Position numbers and translations under genes: made by a program
Assembly: GCF_003382685.1 (NCBI RefSeq)
Contig: NZ_QLVG01000055.1
Span: 1 to 38,905 of the forward strand
Reading direction: 5' to 3'
DNA from: Halorussus litoreus
GTDB taxonomy: Archaea; Halobacteriota; Halobacteria; Halobacteriales; Haladaptataceae
DNA length: 38,905 bases
Notes under the pieces: model-generated
Seen by the model: the letters and a program-made list of their open reading frames with translations, nothing else
Told to the model about the DNA's origin: nothing
Database searches by the model: none
Shown: positions 1-7,137 of the stretch, one piece after another
Layout of the letters: every line of letters starts with the position of its first letter
Position numbering within the stretch: position 1 is the first letter of the stretch

Positions 1-73
1 GCGACCGGGCGGCGGTTGTCTTGCCCACGTCTGCACGGCAACCGACCCGCCGTCCCCGGACGACCGGCGTCGG

Positions 74-382
74 TTACTGCTGGTCGGACCGGTCTCGTCC
101 GCGGTCGGTGCCGTCGCGCGCGACATCGTTCGCCCTCGGTACGTCGTCGGTTCTCGAAGCGCCGTCGTCTCCCGGTGGGTCGCCGGACTGCCCTCTACCG
201 GACGGGTCGTAGTACTCTCGACCGAAGAATCCCCTGAGCGCCATCGTGGTTCCGACGTAGGAGGCCGCCACGAGGACCACGAATCCGAAGGCGAGCTGGA
301 GTAGCATCGTGTCTCGACCGACTCGCTTGGCGTGGACGTAAATCCAGCGTCGTCGCACCGGATAGTCGCTTCCCTCGCCCAT
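74..382 (-). CDS. Small single-pass membrane protein, unknown function
   Basis: This 102-residue protein is not assigned to a known family. A basic N-terminal stretch (residues about 9-25) is followed by one hydrophobic helix at about 27-47 (LLQLAFGFVVLVAASYVG) and a long, charged, disordered-looking Asp/Arg/Gly tail, so it is probably a membrane-anchored protein with a soluble tail. The start is the internal Met beginning MGEGSDYPV rather than the upstream Met at 433, because the 433 start would lie inside the regulatory palindromes of the divergent arsR gene, and a TATA-like element (TAATATAA, minus strand, about 405-412) sits about 27 bp before 382, as expected for a leaderless transcript. 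Its divergence from the ars operon suggests shared control; no arsenic role is shown. Confidence 0.55.
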   Translation of the reverse strand: MGEGSDYPVRRRWIYVHAKRVGRDTMLLQLAFGFVVLVAASYVGTTMALRGFFGREYYDPSGRGQSGDPPGDDGASRTDDVPRANDVARDGTDRGRDRSDQQ

Positions 383-402
383 CGTCCAAACGACGACCCC
401 AA

Positions 403-441
403 CTGTTATATTAGCAGAGTCTAATATTAGCACGTGCTAAA
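403..441. promoter_or_regulatory. Divergent ars promoter with two inverted repeats (candidate ArsR operators)
   Basis: The AT-rich gap between the divergent genes holds a perfect 14-bp palindrome, TTAGCACGTGCTAA (427-440), ending one base before the arsR ATG. Just upstream is a 7-bp inverted repeat, ATATTAG and CTAATAT, separated by six bases (408-427). Both overlap the TATA-like sequences for the two directions. That position is typical for an autorepressing ArsR-type regulator; binding by this ArsR is inferred. Confidence 0.6.
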
Positions 442-855
442 ATGAGTGGGCAACAGACTGACGGTCCGAAATCCGAGGATCGGGGGCCAAACGTCGACGG
501 TCGGCCATCCGACGCGCGAGGCGAAGGAACGACCGGTTGCTGTCGGCCGGTCGGCCACTCCCTGACGGAGTCGGCCATCGCGGCCGACGTCGAGACGCTG
601 GCGACCCTCGGCAACGACACTCGCTACGAGGCGCTCCGGCTCATCGCCGACGGCGACGACGAGGTCTGCGTCTGCGAACTGGAGCCCGCGCTCGGAGTGA
701 GTCAGGGCGCGGTCAGTCAGGCGCTCTCGCGGCTGTTCAGTGCCGGGCTGGTCGAGCGCCGGAAGGACGGCCGGTGGCGCTACTACAGCGCGACGCCGCG
801 AGCGGAGCGACTCCTCGGCGTTCTCGACGACACGAGGGGTGTCGACGATGAGTGA
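442..855 (+). CDS. arsR: ArsR-family arsenic-responsive transcriptional repressor
   Basis: A 137-residue winged-helix regulator. The HTH covers residues about 48-125 ([16 protein letters not shown], then [19 protein letters not shown] and a wing [11 protein letters not shown]). Cys76 and Cys78 in the sequence DEVCVCEL occupy the place of the classic ELCVCDL metalloid-sensing motif, and a further Cys33-Cys34 pair lies in the N-terminal extension and could supply more thiol ligands. In this family arsenite binding releases the DNA. The N-terminal 30 residues look disordered. The ATG follows the palindromes almost directly, so the transcript is probably nearly leaderless. Its 3' end overlaps arsM by eight bases (stop 853-855, arsM start 848), indicating co-transcription and translational coupling. 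Confidence 0.9.
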   Translation: MSGQQTDGPKSEDRGPNVDGRPSDARGEGTTGCCRPVGHSLTESAIAADVETLATLGNDTRYEALRLIADGDDEVCVCELEPALGVSQGAVSQALSRLFSAGLVERRKDGRWRYYSATPRAERLLGVLDDTRGVDDE

Positions 856-1834
856 GAAACGCTCCACTGCCGACTTCGACTCCGAAGCGAACGATGCGGA
901 CGTGAACGACGCGGCCGACGCGGACGGTGGCGGTCTCGACGCCTCGGAGCAACGAACCGCGGTACGTGACCGGTACGCCGGGATCGCGACGGGGTCGTCG
1001 GCATCCTGTTGCGGCGACGAGGACGCCGAACCGGCATCCTGTTGCGGCGACGCGGCGGCCGGCGAGGAGTCGACTGCCGAGTCCGGTCTCGACGCCGACG
1101 CGGACCGTTCGCGGAAGCTCGGCTATTCCGAGGACGACCTCGCCGCCGTCGACGGGGACGCGAACCTCGGGCTCGGCTGCGGGAACCCGACCGCGATCGC
1201 CAGCCTCGAACAGGGCGACGCGGTCCTCGACCTGGGCTCGGGCGGCGGCTTCGACTGCTTCCTCGCCGCGCGGGAGGTCGGCCCGGACGGTCGAGTGATC
1301 GGCGTCGACATGACGCCCGAGATGGTCGAGAAGGCCCGCGCGAACACCGAGGAGAACGACGCGGAGACCGTCGAGTTCCGACTCGGCGAGATCGAACACC
1401 TCCCGGTCGCCGACGCCTCTGTCGACGTGATTCTCTCGAACTGCGTGGTCAACTTCTCGACGGACAAACCGCAGGTGTTTCGCGAGGCCCATCGAGTCCT
1501 CCGACCCGGCGGTCGCCTCGCCATCTCCGACGTGGTCCTGACCAGCGAACTGCCAGACGACGTGCGTGCCGACCCGGAGTCGGTGTCGGCCTGCGTGGCG
1601 GGCGCGGCGTCAATCCCCGCGCTGGAGGAGATGGTGACCGAGGCCCGATTCGCGGACGTCTCCATCGAGCCGAAGGACGACAGCGACGAGTTCATCCGCG
1701 AGTGGGACCCCGAGCGCGATCTGAGCGACTACGTCGTCGCGGCGACCATCGAAGCCGAGAAGCCGTCGACGCAACCCGCTGGTACAGCAACGAGCGAAAC
1801 CGCCGAGAACGATACCGCCGAGGAGGCCCGCTAA
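848..1834 (+). CDS. arsM: Arsenite S-adenosylmethionine methyltransferase
   Basis: A 328-residue ArsM-type enzyme, which methylates As(III) with S-adenosylmethionine. The SAM-binding motif is [11 protein letters not shown] (about 127-136), followed by [11 protein letters not shown]. The family's arsenic-binding cysteines are visible as Cys111 (GLGCGNP), Cys199 (LSNCVVN) and Cys249 (SACVAGA). Before the catalytic domain there are two near-identical SCCGD blocks (Cys54-55 and Cys65-66), encoded by a short direct repeat, which may be extra metalloid-binding thiols. The start chosen is the ATG overlapping the arsR stop; the reading frame is open further upstream, but inside arsR. The N-terminal 35 residues are acidic and low complexity, and the C-terminal tail after about 300 is Thr/Glu-rich. 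Second gene of the ars operon. Confidence 0.9.
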   Translation: MSEKRSTADFDSEANDADVNDAADADGGGLDASEQRTAVRDRYAGIATGSSASCCGDEDAEPASCCGDAAAGEESTAESGLDADADRSRKLGYSEDDLAAVDGDANLGLGCGNPTAIASLEQGDAVLDLGSGGGFDCFLAAREVGPDGRVIGVDMTPEMVEKARANTEENDAETVEFRLGEIEHLPVADASVDVILSNCVVNFSTDKPQVFREAHRVLRPGGRLAISDVVLTSELPDDVRADPESVSACVAGAASIPALEEMVTEARFADVSIEPKDDSDEFIREWDPERDLSDYVVAATIEAEKPSTQPAGTATSETAENDTAEEAR

Positions 1835-1837
1835 CCG

Positions 1838-2146
1838 ATGTCACGACCACCGCTCGACCCGCAAGATCGCATCGCACTCAGGAACCCCACGTGGCGGAAC
1901 GTGCTCGTCAGTTACGCCATGGTGCTCGCGGTCCCGATCGCGCTCTGGGCCGTCAGCGAGCCGCTGGCCGGGGCCGTCGTCGTCGCGACACTCGCCGGAC
2001 TGGCCGTCGCCACGCGGCGGGCCTACGGGCTGGTCCGCTGCTTCCGGCAGTGTCGGGGGTTCGCGTTCGACCTCGGCGAGACGGCCAGAATCACCGTCAC
2101 GCAGACTTCTAGCGACGAGGTGAACGCGGCGAACTGCTGTGCATGA
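1838..2146 (+). CDS. Small membrane protein of the ars operon with C-terminal Cys-Cys
   Basis: A 102-residue protein of unknown function. Residues about 20-60 form two hydrophobic segments (NVLVSYAMVLAVPIALWAVS and LAGAVVVATLAGLAVA), consistent with a helical hairpin in the membrane. A region with two cysteines (VRCFRQCRGF) and a soluble tail ending NCCA-stop follow. The gene starts three bases after the arsM stop and its own stop overlaps the arsN2 start (ATGA at 2143-2146), so it lies in the middle of a tightly coupled four-gene unit. The clustered cysteines fit a metalloid-handling role, but this is inference from position and composition only. Confidence 0.75.
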   Translation: MSRPPLDPQDRIALRNPTWRNVLVSYAMVLAVPIALWAVSEPLAGAVVVATLAGLAVATRRAYGLVRCFRQCRGFAFDLGETARITVTQTSSDEVNAANCCA

Positions 2147-2616
2147 CCACCGATTCGATAACTCTCCGCGAGGCTGACGACGCGGACCTCGACCGCATCG
2201 AAGCCCTGCTGGCGGACAACGAACTCCCGACTCGCGACGTGCGGACGACGGAGGCGCAGTTCTTCCTCGCGTACGACGGCGTGGACGACGATTGCGCGGT
2301 CGACGACGCCAAGCTGATCGGCACCGGCGGGGTCGAAACGTACGATTCGAACGGTGTCCTCCGGTCTGTAGTCGTCACCGAGCCGAATCGCGATCGGGGG
2401 TACGGTGCAGCGCTCTGCGACGCGCTGGAGGACGCGGCGCGGGCGAGCGGAGTTGAGACGCTGTACCTGCTGACCACGACCGCGGCGGACTTTTTCGACC
2501 GCCGGGGCTACGAGGAGATCGCTCGGAAGAACGCGCCGACGGATGTTCGCGAGTCCGCGGAGTTCGCGAAGCTTTGTCCGAGTTCGGCGACCTGCATGCG
2601 GAAGGAGATTCGATAA
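2143..2616 (+). CDS. arsN2: ArsN2-type GNAT N-acetyltransferase
   Basis: A 157-residue GNAT-fold acetyltransferase. The acetyl-CoA pyrophosphate loop is NRDRGYGAAL (about 82-91) after the beta-4 strand LRSVVVTEP. The end carries the signature of the ArsN2 group: TTTAADFFDRRGYEEIAR (about 111-128) followed by LCPSSATCM (144-152). ArsN2 genes are recurrent members of ars clusters, and the related ArsN1 acetylates arsinothricin-type amino groups; the substrate of ArsN2 is less certain. It overlaps the preceding gene by four bases and is last in the operon. The following gene, carA, converges on it. Confidence 0.85.
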   Translation: MTTDSITLREADDADLDRIEALLADNELPTRDVRTTEAQFFLAYDGVDDDCAVDDAKLIGTGGVETYDSNGVLRSVVVTEPNRDRGYGAALCDALEDAARASGVETLYLLTTTAADFFDRRGYEEIARKNAPTDVRESAEFAKLCPSSATCMRKEIR

Positions 2617-2661
2617 CGAGACGCTCAGTCCGCCGCAATCACCGTCGATGACTGAACGCGG

Positions 2662-3744
2662 TCAATCGGCGGCCACGGGCGTTCGACGGTCGTCGGCCAG
2701 CGCGAGCACGTCGTCGAAGAAGTCGAGGCTGTCGTGCGGGCCGGGATTCGCTTCGGGGTGGTACTGGCGCGTGATGACGCCGAGATCGTCGCTCTCCAGT
2801 CCCTCCGCGGTGTCGTCGTTGACGTTGACCTGCGTCACGTCGAGTTCCGGACCGGGGTCGGCGACCGTGTAGCCGTGGTTCTGGGTGGTCATCACCACGC
2901 GGTCGGTGTTCAGGTCGAGCACCGGCTGGTTGACGCCGCGGTGGCCGAAGTCCATCTTCTCGGTCGAGCCGCCGAGCGCGCGGGCGACGATCTGCTGGCC
3001 GAGACAGATACCCGCGAGCGGAATCTCGCCGGCGAACTCCTCGACCAGTGACTGTGTGGCTCCGAAGTTCGCGGGGTCGCCCGGCCCGTTGGAGACGAAG
3101 AGAACGTCCGGGTCGAGGTCGGCCACTTCGCCCGCCGGGACGTCGTACGGGAGGACGTGGACCGTCGCGCCGCGGTCGAGCAGCGACGACCGGATGCTCC
3201 CCTTCGCGCCGCAGTCGACCAGCGCCACGTCGAGATCGTCCGCGGTCCCGGATGCTTCGGGCCGGTAGGTCTCGGCCGCCTCGACGCTGACCTGCGCGCC
3301 GATGTCGGCGTGGTCGCTCATCCCCGGGCAGTCCGCGAGGGCGTCCTTCGCCTTCGCGGGCGAGGCGTCGGGGCCGGCGGAGACGCCGCACTTCATCGCG
3401 CCGCCCTCGCGGATCTGGCCCACGAGGTCGCGCGTGTCGAGGCGGTCGACCGCCGGGACGCCCTCGTCGGCGAGCCAGTCGGCCACGTCGTCGGTGAGTT
3501 CGCGCGCGACGACCGCGCTGGGGTGGACCTCGTCGTCTTCGAATCGCTCGGTTCGGACGCCGTAGTTCCCGATGAGCGGGTACGAGAACGTCAGGACCTG
3601 CTCCTCGTAGGAGGGGTCGGTCAGGCTCTCCTCGTAGCCCGTGTACGCGGTCGTGAACACCAGTTCTCCGTGGGACGTCCCCGGAGCGCGACAGCGGGCT
3701 TCTACCACGCTGCCACCCTCCAGCGCGACGTATGCGTCCGACAT
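2662..3744 (-). CDS. carA: Carbamoyl-phosphate synthase small subunit (glutaminase)
   Basis: A 360-residue CarA, the amidotransferase subunit that hydrolyses glutamine and passes ammonia to CarB for arginine and pyrimidine synthesis. The N-terminal CPSase_sm domain has the signature TTAYTGYEESLTDPSYEEQV (residues 31-50). The C-terminal class I glutaminase domain has SNGPGDP, the nucleophile Cys247 in GICLGQQ, and the catalytic HPE within QYHPEANPGP near the end. Start: the ATG at 3744 (MSDAYVALEGG) matches family starts and lies about 27 bp from a TATA box (TTTATA, minus strand, 3771-3776); an ATG at 3756 would add four residues. carB is not in the window. Divergent from the Lrp-family gene. 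Confidence 0.93.
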   Translation of the reverse strand: MSDAYVALEGGSVVEARCRAPGTSHGELVFTTAYTGYEESLTDPSYEEQVLTFSYPLIGNYGVRTERFEDDEVHPSAVVARELTDDVADWLADEGVPAVDRLDTRDLVGQIREGGAMKCGVSAGPDASPAKAKDALADCPGMSDHADIGAQVSVEAAETYRPEASGTADDLDVALVDCGAKGSIRSSLLDRGATVHVLPYDVPAGEVADLDPDVLFVSNGPGDPANFGATQSLVEEFAGEIPLAGICLGQQIVARALGGSTEKMDFGHRGVNQPVLDLNTDRVVMTTQNHGYTVADPGPELDVTQVNVNDDTAEGLESDDLGVITRQYHPEANPGPHDSLDFFDDVLALADDRRTPVAAD

Positions 3745-3770
3745 TACGAGATTCATACGGAATACCGGGG

Positions 3771-3812
3771 TATAAACCTTGCTTTCGTAGCGAGATTACG
3801 AATTTCGTAATC
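3771..3812. promoter_or_regulatory. carA TATA box and 19-bp palindrome (candidate Lrp operator)
   Basis: GATTACGAATTTCGTAATC (3794-3812) is a perfect 9-bp inverted repeat around one central base. It lies about 20 bp upstream of the carA TATA box (minus strand, 3771-3776) and 35-53 bp upstream of the divergent Lrp-family gene. A further ATTACGA half-site lies at the carA start (3743-3749). This arrangement fits a site bound by the adjacent Lrp/AsnC protein; the binding itself is inferred. Confidence 0.6.
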
Positions 3813-3846
3813 GTCAAGTGGGGTCCCCGTCTATTGACGAATCTCT

Positions 3847-4260
3847 ATGGACGAACTCGACCGCGACATCCTCTCCATCCTGCGACGCGACGCACGAAAG
3901 CCCTACACCGAGATCGCCGACGCGGTCGGCACCAGCGAGGGCACGGTCCGCAACCGCGTCGAGCGCATGACCGACGAGGGCGTCATCGAGCGCTTCACCG
4001 TCACCACCCGGACCGGCAACGTGAAGGCGATGATCGAACTCGACGTGGCGGTGGACGTCAACACCGCGAGCCTCTCCGAGCGGGTGGCCGAGTGGGAGCA
4101 AGTCGACTTCGTCTGGCAAGTCTCGGGCGAGGAGGACATCGTGCTGGTCGTCGACGCCGCGGACACCCAGAACGTGAACGAACTCATCACGGAGGCGCGC
4201 GAGCTGGAGGAGGTCGTCAACACGAAGACGCGGCTGATTCTGGACGAGAAGTTGGGATAA
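3847..4260 (+). CDS. Lrp/AsnC-family transcriptional regulator
   Basis: A 137-residue complete Lrp/AsnC protein. The N-terminal AsnC-type HTH (residues 1-50) reads MDELDRDILSILRRDAR, then YTEIADAVGTSEGTVRNRV and the short wing IERFTV. The C-terminal RAM ligand-binding, oligomerising domain runs from about 60 to 130 (VSGEEDIVLVVDA). Such proteins sense amino acids or related small molecules and often bind their own promoter. The palindrome between this gene and divergent carA suggests control of carbamoyl-phosphate, hence arginine or pyrimidine, supply. It is a full-length regulator, unlike the two RAM-only proteins near trkA. Confidence 0.88.
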   Translation: MDELDRDILSILRRDARKPYTEIADAVGTSEGTVRNRVERMTDEGVIERFTVTTRTGNVKAMIELDVAVDVNTASLSERVAEWEQVDFVWQVSGEEDIVLVVDAADTQNVNELITEARELEEVVNTKTRLILDEKLG

Positions 4261-4452
4261 GTCACTCTCAAATTTCACTTTCGCTCGATATTTTCTGGCG
4301 CCGTTTATGCTGACTGCTCAAAATGGTCCCACTCGGAATATAGGTCCTTTCCGTACGACAGCAACATCTTCACGGACCAACAAGCGATAAAGTATAGTTG
4401 TGAAACGATAGCTATTGACGGCGGAAATGACGGTAAATAGTTACTTTCAAGA

Positions 4453-5124
4453 ATGTCTAATCCTTCCCTCAAGCTGATAAATGTGACACGTGATTCTGAT
4501 GAGTCCCCCGAACCGAATGACTCCGATCCATATCTCGACGCGGCTGATCGACTAGAGCGGACAATCGAGACGCAAATATCGATAATCAACGGCATCGATG
4601 ATAAAGCGGAACACATCACTCGGTTAATCGGTATTCTCATCGGACTCGTATTTTCAGTTCTATCATTAGCTGCAAACCTCGACGGAGTCGAGATTGGAAC
4701 CACATCAATCCCTGCCGAACTCGCATTCACACTGGGGGTTCTGAGTCTATTGGCTGCGATGGGGGCCGCTATCGTGACGTATCTTAGTAGCAGATTTCGA
4801 ATTGGACTCAATTACAATGTCGGATACTATCTCAGCGAGTCCGATGACGCCAAGTTTCACACTCACATTCAACGTGTTCTTGGCTCGTACGGGGAGATAA
4901 TCGAGGAGAACAAGCGAGTAATGGAGATAAATTCAAAACGGTTCCGTCGGACGCTCTATTTTCTGCTCGTCGGCGTCGTCTTCCTTTCTGCTGCTGGAAT
5001 ATTCCATCTCGGTGAATTCACAAAACAAGAGGCTTGGGTCGGCCTCGGCGTAACCGTAGTACTTGCGGTGAGTTTTGCCTGGTACATCCTATCAGGGAAG
5101 TATTTAACTCTCTCGCCGCCATAG
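4453..5124 (+). CDS. Four-helix membrane protein in a low-GC islet
   Basis: A 223-residue protein without a firm family assignment. A polar N-terminus (1-40) leads into an amphipathic stretch (ERTIETQISIINGIDDKAEH). Two transmembrane helices follow at about 56-74 and 89-111, a roughly 55-residue soluble segment rich in charged residues (about 112-166), and a second helical pair at about 167-185 and 194-213. The architecture, with the phrase IDDKAEHITRL before TM1, resembles small multi-TM proteins such as SLATT or Pycsar-type effectors, but no nucleotide-sensing partner is nearby, so that is only a hint. Base composition is clearly more AT-rich, and the protein less acidic, than its neighbours. 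A 43-codon ORF follows nine bases after the stop. Confidence 0.75.
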   Translation: MSNPSLKLINVTRDSDESPEPNDSDPYLDAADRLERTIETQISIINGIDDKAEHITRLIGILIGLVFSVLSLAANLDGVEIGTTSIPAELAFTLGVLSLLAAMGAAIVTYLSSRFRIGLNYNVGYYLSESDDAKFHTHIQRVLGSYGEIIEENKRVMEINSKRFRRTLYFLLVGVVFLSAAGIFHLGEFTKQEAWVGLGVTVVLAVSFAWYILSGKYLTLSPP

Positions 5125-5133
5125 ATTGCACCA

Positions 5134-5265
5134 ATGACTGATACCGGTAATTCGAGTTCCGAGAACGAATCGGTCTCCGAAGCAGAGGCAACGAGTGATG
5201 ACGGTACTCGATACCGTACGCTCACGGCGAACAAGAGCGGGGAGTCCAGCGACGAAGACTCGTAG
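5134..5265 (+). CDS. 43-residue acidic, Ser/Glu-rich small protein (candidate)
   Basis: The ORF begins ATGACTGATACC nine bases after the stop of the four-helix membrane protein and ends at TAG (5263-5265). The product starts MTDTGNSSSENE and ends NKSGESSDEDS. It is dominated by Ser, Glu, Asp and Thr with no hydrophobic segment, so it would be soluble and probably disordered, as many haloarchaeal micro-proteins are. The tight spacing suggests co-transcription with the upstream gene. No family is recognised. The case rests on position, composition and a clean start-to-stop frame. Confidence 0.45.
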   Translation: MTDTGNSSSENESVSEAEATSDDGTRYRTLTANKSGESSDEDS

Positions 5266-5318
5266 TTTCGGACACCCACTACGAATCCTCCGTGGGTGAA
5301 AGGCGAAAATCCCAAATC

Positions 5319-6974
5319 CTATTCTAGGTTGTCGTACACCACGTCGCCGTCCACGACCGTCAGCGCCACGTCGATGTCCGCGATCTCCTCCGGAGTGGCC
5401 CACGGCGAGCGCTCCAGCGCGACGAAGTCCGCCTCCGTCCCGACCTCGATGGTTCCGAGTCGGTCCTCGTCGAACCCGGCGTAGGCGGCCCCGCGCGTGT
5501 ACGCTCGAAGCGCCTCGGTGACCGAGAGGCGCTGACAGTCCTCGGGCGCGTTGACCACCTGATGGACGCCGAACAGCGGGTCGAGCGGCATGCAGTCGCT
5601 TCCGAACGCGAGGTTCGCACCCGCGTCGAGCAGGTCCGCGAACCGGTCGGCGGTCCGCCTGCGCTCGGCGCCGAGTCGCTCGTCGTAGAGACCGCCCTCG
5701 CGCGCCCACTTGAGGAAGTTGGGCTGGACCGAGGCGACGACGCCCGAGTCGGCGAACCGCTCGACGTTCTCGTCGGAGACGAGTTCGGCGTGCTCGACTC
5801 GATGGCGGGCACCGCCGGGGTCGCTGGCCGCCTCGTAGGCCGACAGCACCTCCTCGACGGCCTCGTCGCCGATGGCGTGAGCGGTCAGCTGGAACCCCTC
5901 GCCGTCGGCGCGGTCGACCAGTTCGCGAAGTTCGTCGGGCGCGACTACCCACTGGCCGGTCGCTGATTCGGCGTCCTCGTCTGCACCGGTGTCCGACTCC
6001 TCGGCGTCGGCGTACGGCTCCGAGAGCTTGGCGGTCCGGCCGCCGAGGCTCCCGTCGGTGTACGTCTTGACGCCGCCGACCCGGACGAACTCGCTGCCGT
6101 GGTTGGTCCGGAGGCCGGTCTCGACGAGCGCGTCGAGGTGGTCCGACCAGTAGTTGAGCCGGACCCGTAGCGAGAGGTCGCCGTCGAGTTCCATCTCTCG
6201 GTACACCTGCGGGGCGCGCGAGTCACGGACCATGTCGTGAACGCCCGTGACGCCCAATCGATGTGCCTCGCGCTGGGCGGCCTCCAGCAGTTCGCGCGTC
6301 GCCTCGGCGTCGGGCTCGATGGCCTCGTAGATCACGTCCACGGCTTCCTCGACCACGACCCCGGTGGGCTCGCCGTCCGCGGTCCGAACGTCGGCGTCGG
6401 GCATCTCGTCGATGTGCCGGTCGAGCGCGGCCGAGTTGACCGCCGCGATGTGCATGTCCTCGCGGAACGCCGCGACCGGTCGACTGTCGCTGACGCGGTC
6501 GAGGTCCTCGCGGGTGAGATACCGCGACTCGCTCCACGTGGACTCGTCGTAGCCGAAGCCGAGCACCCAGTCGTCTCGGCCGTCGTCCGCACTCTCGTCA
6601 CTCTCCGCGGACTCGGCCAGCAGCGCCACGCAGTCGTCGGGCGAGTCGGCCGCCGAGAGGTCGGCGTGGACCAGCGAGCGCCCGAGGTACTGGAGGTGGG
6701 TGTGGGCGTCGATGAAGCCCGGCAGGAGCACGCGCCCGCCGAGGTCGACCACCTCGGTGTCGACGCCGTTCAGGAAGTCGATCTCGTACGCGTCGCCGAT
6801 CCGGACGATCTCGCCGTCGCGGACCGCGACGGCCTCCGCGGTCGGCGCGGGCCCCTCGTCGTCCGCTCGACCGTCGCCGGAACCGCCGGTGTCGTCGCCG
6901 GATCCGCCAGTGTCGGGGTCGGCGAGAGCGTAGAGCTTCGCGTTCGTGAAGATGTGGTCAGCAGCCGCTGTCAT
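5319..6974 (-). CDS. YtcJ-like amidohydrolase (Amidohydro_3 family)
   Basis: A 551-residue metal-dependent hydrolase of the amidohydrolase superfamily. The N-terminal beta-sandwich half contains an Asp/Gly-rich insertion at about 20-40 (TGGSGDD and similar). The first metal motif is LLPGFIDAHTHLQYLG (HxH). Later come TDGSLGGRTA, the metal-ligand histidines in LTAHAIGDEAV and HRVEHAELV, and the last Asp motif FGSDCMPLDPLFG. Family members hydrolyse amide or imide bonds in N-substituted formamides, hydantoin-like or other small molecules; the substrate cannot be told from sequence. It stands alone, transcribed on the minus strand, with the G24/C24 palindrome about 85 bp upstream of its start. 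Confidence 0.85.
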   Translation of the reverse strand: MTAAADHIFTNAKLYALADPDTGGSGDDTGGSGDGRADDEGPAPTAEAVAVRDGEIVRIGDAYEIDFLNGVDTEVVDLGGRVLLPGFIDAHTHLQYLGRSLVHADLSAADSPDDCVALLAESAESDESADDGRDDWVLGFGYDESTWSESRYLTREDLDRVSDSRPVAAFREDMHIAAVNSAALDRHIDEMPDADVRTADGEPTGVVVEEAVDVIYEAIEPDAEATRELLEAAQREAHRLGVTGVHDMVRDSRAPQVYREMELDGDLSLRVRLNYWSDHLDALVETGLRTNHGSEFVRVGGVKTYTDGSLGGRTAKLSEPYADAEESDTGADEDAESATGQWVVAPDELRELVDRADGEGFQLTAHAIGDEAVEEVLSAYEAASDPGGARHRVEHAELVSDENVERFADSGVVASVQPNFLKWAREGGLYDERLGAERRRTADRFADLLDAGANLAFGSDCMPLDPLFGVHQVVNAPEDCQRLSVTEALRAYTRGAAYAGFDEDRLGTIEVGTEADFVALERSPWATPEEIADIDVALTVVDGDVVYDNLE

Positions 6975-7058
6975 GTCCGAGACGTGCGCCGGAGACGCGT
7001 TAACCGTTGGGGAATCGGCGTAGCTATCGGGAACCGTGGCTGTTGAAGAATTCGACGT

Positions 7059-7122
7059 GCTGAGTCGGGGGGGGGGGGGGGGGGGGGGGGCCCCCCCCCC
7101 CCCCCCCCCCCCCCGACTCAGC
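7059..7122. repeat. 64-bp perfect palindrome: 24 G followed by 24 C inside an 8-bp stem
   Basis: GCTGAGTC (7059-7066) is followed by 24 consecutive G (7067-7090), 24 consecutive C (7091-7114) and GACTCAGC (7115-7122), the exact reverse complement of the first block. There is no loop: the switch from G to C is immediate. It lies in the gap between the 3' end of the HalOD1 gene and the amidohydrolase start, both on the minus strand, where a hairpin terminator could sit. An equal-length G/C run is also what two-colour sequencing signal loss at a hairpin, seen from both strands, would produce, so the run itself may not be real. Confidence 0.9.
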
Positions 7123-7137
7123 TACCGATTCGCTCCG

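Noticed and set aside
1-73. Window start upstream of the small membrane protein's 3' end
   Set aside because: Only 73 bases; no feature can be supported.
4453-5265. Membrane protein plus small ORF considered as a complete defence or toxin-antitoxin system
   Set aside because: No toxin, antitoxin, cyclase or sensor domain is recognisable; only the membrane topology is suggestive.
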